A stretch of DNA of 64,000 nt, from positions 179,026 to 243,025 of the forward strand of contig NZ_JAQZAO010000010.1 of assembly GCF_028737315.1 (NCBI RefSeq), written 5' to 3'. The DNA comes from Actinomycetospora lemnae (GTDB lineage Bacteria; Actinomycetota; Actinomycetes; Mycobacteriales; Pseudonocardiaceae). A model generated the notes under the pieces. The model searched no databases and had not been told where the DNA came from. It worked only from the letters and a program-made list of their open reading frames with translations. Positions 63,874 to 64,000 of the stretch are shown one piece after another. Each line of letters begins with the position of its first letter. Positions within the stretch are counted from its first letter, which is position 1. Position numbers and translations under genes: made by a program.

Positions 63874-64000
63874 TGTCAACGACGGCTGAATCTGGACCCC
63901 CTGGCGACGGCCGAAAGTGGACCCCTCTCGGTGGTTGTTGATGTTCAGTCGGTGGTCTTGTCGGCGGTGGGGACGCGGCCGAGGTCGCGGTCTTTGAGCC
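63874..64000 (-). mobile_element. End of an IS21-family element (runs off window)
   Basis: TGGACCCC occurs twice, at 63893-63900 and 63918-63925, spaced as in the multiple terminal repeats of IS21 elements. TGTCAACG at 63874 is a plausible outer end. The istB gene begins just inside. Target duplication cannot be checked because the other end is outside the window. Confidence 0.7.
63945..64000 (-). CDS. istB: IstB-type ATPase, C-terminal fragment (cut by window)
   Basis: Reading from the right edge on the minus strand gives LKDRDLGRVPTADKTTD and a TGA at 63945-63947. LKD(R/K)DLGR is the common C terminus of IstB, the AAA+ helper of IS21 transposition. Only 18 codons are visible. Confidence 0.75.
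   Translation of the reverse strand, partial: LKDRDLGRVPTADKTTD

Overview
The window is very GC-rich DNA with G/C-ending codons, dense gene packing, many GTG starts and frequent ATGA/GTGA stop-start overlaps. The gene families seen (DUF3040, GAF-ANTAR regulators, SpoIIE-type phosphatase, WS/DGAT acyltransferase, an NmtR-type metal sensor, a deazaflavin-dependent nitroreductase-like protein) point to a high-GC actinobacterium. A member of the Pseudonocardiales such as Pseudonocardia is the best guess, but that is inference from content and not from a marker gene. No rRNA, tRNA or CRISPR array was seen.

Layout. Bases 1-4000 hold the 3' part of a molybdopterin oxidoreductase gene overlapped by an Mrp-type Fe-S carrier ATPase. 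Bases 4023-7321 are a sulfane-sulfur operon group: an MBL-fold/rhodanese fusion, a TauE-type exporter, a single-domain rhodanese and a membrane-anchored rhodanese. Next come an FAD monooxygenase with a small partner (7466-9595) and a divergent nickel/cobalt module, nmtR and a P1B-4 ATPase, around a clear palindromic operator. From 12.4 to 21.6 kb there are GAF-ANTAR and STAS proteins, NhaA, DUF3040, a WS/DGAT enzyme, an ECF sigma factor with a SnoaL tail, a RibD/DHFR-like reductase and a multidomain SpoIIE phosphatase/anti-sigma kinase. A lone ctaD follows.

Bases 24.2-26.7 kb (minus strand) hold a three-gene operon: a UBP-type zinc finger, a cNMP-domain/glutaredoxin-like/thioredoxin-reductase-like fusion without its redox cysteines, and a DUF1931 histone-fold protein. 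Bases 27.1-34.6 kb (plus strand) hold a complete accessory chaperone operon: hsp20, dnaK, grpE, cbpA-type dnaJ, cbpM, clpB and a thioredoxin with a zinc ribbon. It ends on a stop codon interlocked with that of a convergent PucR regulator.

From 36.5 to 42.9 kb there are an AraC regulator (with a decayed, internally deleted copy near 23.8 kb), three STAS proteins, a GSP17M-like stress protein, membrane proteins and an IS5-type transposase scar. Bases 42.9-51.1 kb carry three paralogous zinc alcohol/formaldehyde dehydrogenases, two of them paired with SRPBCC-like proteins, plus a GAF-ANTAR protein, a second PucR regulator and a DJ-1/PfpI protein. Bases 51.8-54.5 kb hold a GlsB-type membrane protein, a MEDS/HATPase anti-sigma-like sensor and a sigma-70 factor. 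Bases 54.7-58.4 kb are a plus-strand operon: VOC protein, small conserved protein, FAD disulfide reductase-like enzyme, SDR-like protein and a double NTF2 protein. The right end has hypothetical membrane proteins, a GNAT protein, a truncated DUF6448 gene, a CPBP protease and the end of an IS21-family element cut by the window edge.

Taken together this looks like a stress and detoxification region: sulfide or persulfide, metals, aldehydes, protein misfolding, and partner-switching or RNA-level regulation. It contains several enzyme homologues that have lost catalytic residues, and scars of gene loss.
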